Of a stretch of DNA of 64,000 nucleotides, positions 62,492-64,000 are shown in pieces (positions within the stretch are counted from its first letter, which is position 1; each line of letters opens with the position of its first letter). Origin of the DNA: Shewanella carassii (GTDB lineage Bacteria; Pseudomonadota; Gammaproteobacteria; Enterobacterales; Shewanellaceae); contig NZ_NGVS01000045.1 of NCBI RefSeq assembly GCF_002777975.1, forward strand, positions 1 through 64,000, read 5' to 3'. The notes under the pieces are model-generated. The model ran no database searches. It was not told the DNA's origin and saw only the letters and a program-made list of their open reading frames with translations. Made by a program: the position numbers and the translations under genes.

Positions 62492-63031
62492 CAGTGTTCC
62501 CTATTGCCTATGACCTTACTCGGGTCAAATGTTTGCCTGTGAGTCTATGTTATATCCATTATCGGCCGCTTTAGACTAAAAATTAGCCTAATTTTATGTT
62601 TTGATGTTGCTGCGGTCAGCAAGCTTGAGTGAAATGCCTGGGCAGGGGATGCGCCTTGTCTGCTAGGCTGGCAATAATAGAAGTAAAATATTGCTTAACA
62701 TTTTTACATCATTTAAGCCTCTTGTATGACTGGATCTTGGTTTTGGTGGTTTATCCTGAGCGAGTTTTACACTCATAGAAGTTTGCACTGGATCGCACTC
62801 CCATATGCCCGGATCCGGGAAACTTCTCCACAATCGTTTCTTTTCACTGTGAAAATCTCCCCTGTCAGTGTTGAATTTTTCCACTGCCGATAGCGATGGC
62901 ACCACTTTTTGCCACTTGGAATTCGGCTGTTCAAAAAATGTTGTGACACGCTGCTAACCCGCTTGGCGACTGGCTTTATTCGAGTTTGCATTGCTTGACA
63001 ATCCTTGTTGACTGTCCCTAAACTTAGCATC
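62492..63031. other. 540-bp gap upstream of mraZ
   Basis: No convincing gene on either strand. It holds the dcw promoter region at its right end (TTGACA at 62995). The rest (62520-62980) shows nothing I can name. Confidence 0.55.
62995..63024 (+). promoter_or_regulatory. Promoter of the mraZ/dcw cluster
   Basis: A perfect TTGACA with TAAACT 18 bp downstream, placed just before three MraZ-type repeats. A transcription start near 63031 would leave the repeats at the beginning of the leader. Confidence 0.55.
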
Positions 63032-63061
63032 TGTGGGAATTTGTGGATATTTGTGGATCTA
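63032..63061. promoter_or_regulatory. MraZ operator: three GTGG repeats
   Basis: TGTGGg, TGTGGa and TGTGGa start at 63032, 63042 and 63052, an exact 10-bp period. MraZ binds tandem TGGG-type repeats spaced by 5 bp upstream of its own gene in E. coli and other bacteria. Confidence 0.7.
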
Positions 63062-63085
63062 TTAACTGAGCAAGGATGAGATCAC

Positions 63086-63544
63086 GTGTTTTCCGGCGCA
63101 AGTGCTTTGAATCTGGATGCCAAGGGGCGGATCGCTATGCCAACGCGATACCGCGAGACTTTGCATGCCGATCATCAGGGCAAGCTGGTGATTACTGTGG
63201 ATATCCAATCTCCCTGCTTGTTGGTCTATCCGGTAAACGAATGGAACAAAGTTGCCGAAAAACTGCTCGGCTTGTCTGATTTTCAACCGCAGGAGCGGGC
63301 GATGAAACGCCTGATGTTGGGCTATGCCCAGGAATGTGAATTGGATGCTAACGGCCGGGTTTTACTGACTCCGCCGCTCAGGCAATACGCCTCTTTGGAA
63401 AAGAAGGCCATGTTGGTCGGGCAGTTGAATAAATTCGAACTCTGGGATGAGCAGGTCTGGCAACAGCAGTTGGCCGACAGCCTGGAGATGATTAAGAGCC
63501 AGGGATTGACCGCCAGTGAGCGGCTGGCCGATTTCTCACTCTGA
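63086..63544 (+). CDS. mraZ: Transcriptional regulator MraZ
   Basis: A 152-residue AbrB-like double-domain protein that autoregulates the division and cell-wall cluster. GTG 63086 is the start (MFSGASALNLDAKGRIAMP), with AAGGA 9 bp upstream. Both half-repeats have the DAKGRI / DANGRV signature (about 11-16 and 86-91). Its stop overlaps a possible ATG of rsmH. Confidence 0.95.
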   Translation: MFSGASALNLDAKGRIAMPTRYRETLHADHQGKLVITVDIQSPCLLVYPVNEWNKVAEKLLGLSDFQPQERAMKRLMLGYAQECELDANGRVLLTPPLRQYASLEKKAMLVGQLNKFELWDEQVWQQQLADSLEMIKSQGLTASERLADFSL

Positions 63545-63573
63545 TGAGTGAGACCAGATTAAAGAAGAGAGTG

Positions 63574-64000
63574 ATGAGCCAAAACTTTGCCCACCTGTCT
63601 GTCCTGCTTCAAGAAACGGTAGACGGGCTCAATATTCGCCCAGATGGTATCTATATCGACGGCACTTTCGGTCGGGGTGGACACTCACGTCAAATCCTTG
63701 CTCGCCTAGGGCCTCAAGGGCGGCTGATCGCCATCGACAGAGACCCGGCAGCCATTGAAGCCGCGAAACAGTTCGCTGACGATCCGCGTTTCTCCATAGT
63801 CCATGGTGGTTTTGGCCAGTTGGCCGACTATGTTGAGCAACTTGGGCTAGTGGGCAAGATAGACGGTGTCTTGCTGGATCTCGGAGTGTCATCGCCGCAA
63901 CTGGACGATGCCGAACGTGGCTTTAGTTTTCTGCGTGATGGCCCACTGGATATGCGGATGGATAACAGCCAGGGCCAAACGGCGGCACAGTGGCTCGCCA
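63574..64000 (+). CDS. rsmH: 16S rRNA m4C1402 methyltransferase RsmH (3' end outside window)
   Basis: The first 142 residues are present. Motifs DGTFGRGGHSRQIL (SAM site), AIDRDPAAIEAA and VLLDLGVSSPQLDDAERGFSF are diagnostic. I choose ATG 63574, preceded by GAAGAGAG; an in-frame ATG at 63544 overlapping the mraZ stop has no ribosome site and would add ten residues. The frame is open at the right edge. Confidence 0.95.
   Translation, partial: MSQNFAHLSVLLQETVDGLNIRPDGIYIDGTFGRGGHSRQILARLGPQGRLIAIDRDPAAIEAAKQFADDPRFSIVHGGFGQLADYVEQLGLVGKIDGVLLDLGVSSPQLDDAERGFSFLRDGPLDMRMDNSQGQTAAQWLA

Noticed and set aside
62773..63030. 85-codon minus-strand ORF upstream of mraZ
   Set aside because: No ribosome site or recognisable pattern, and it covers the mraZ promoter region.

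Overview
The window looks like a chromosomal segment of a Shewanella species (Gammaproteobacteria, Alteromonadales). The evidence is gene content and order: srkA-dsbA, a GntR-prpB-prpC-acnD-prpF propionate operon, rarD-yigI-recQ, slmA-dut-coaBC/radC-rpmBG, yicC/rph-pyrE, leuLABCD, an NrtR-prs-nadV NAD salvage unit and the start of the mraZ-rsmH cell-wall cluster. Base composition is moderately GC-rich, as in the S. algae side of the genus. The genus is an inference from family resemblance; no database was searched.

Layout. 1-6.1 kb: tail of a protein with a Pro-Glu repeat, a lipoprotein, selO, a DUF3630 gene, srkA, dsbA, a probable small RNA on the minus strand, a YtfK-like gene, zapB, a RidA-family gene and rof. 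6.3-14.2 kb: a small outer-membrane barrel, an alpha/beta hydrolase, ilvE and a 1478-residue propeller-PAS-GGDEF-EAL sensor. 14.4-21.4 kb: the methylcitrate-cycle operon with its GntR regulator. 21.8-24.2 kb: a DUF523 gene and two tandem YihG-like acyltransferases.

24.2-32.6 kb is the accessory part of the window. It holds two SAM methyltransferases behind a YjhX/TopAI-type toxin homologue, an AraC regulator divergent from an MFS exporter, a decayed IS481-type transposase, and an AT-rich 1003-residue helicase IV-like protein with an embedded PD-(D/E)XK-like segment and three C-terminal zinc ribbons. The methyltransferase/toxin operon and the helicase are the best candidates for poorly described biology.

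32.6-64 kb returns to core genes: yicC/rph-pyrE, folE, an S9 peptidase, slmA-dut-coaBC, radC, rpmB-rpmG, argA, rarD, yigI, recQ, a TPR protein with a degenerate GGDEF domain, leuLABCD, fadL, glpK, nrtR-prs-nadV, and mraZ with the start of rsmH.

Regulatory signals are unusually readable. I see a leucine leader peptide with attenuator, a terminator between rph and pyrE, tandem ARG boxes before argA, a perfect 10-5-10 palindrome over the prs-nadV promoter, three 10-bp-phased GTGG repeats before mraZ, and ATTGTNNACAAT palindromes upstream of the prp regulator.
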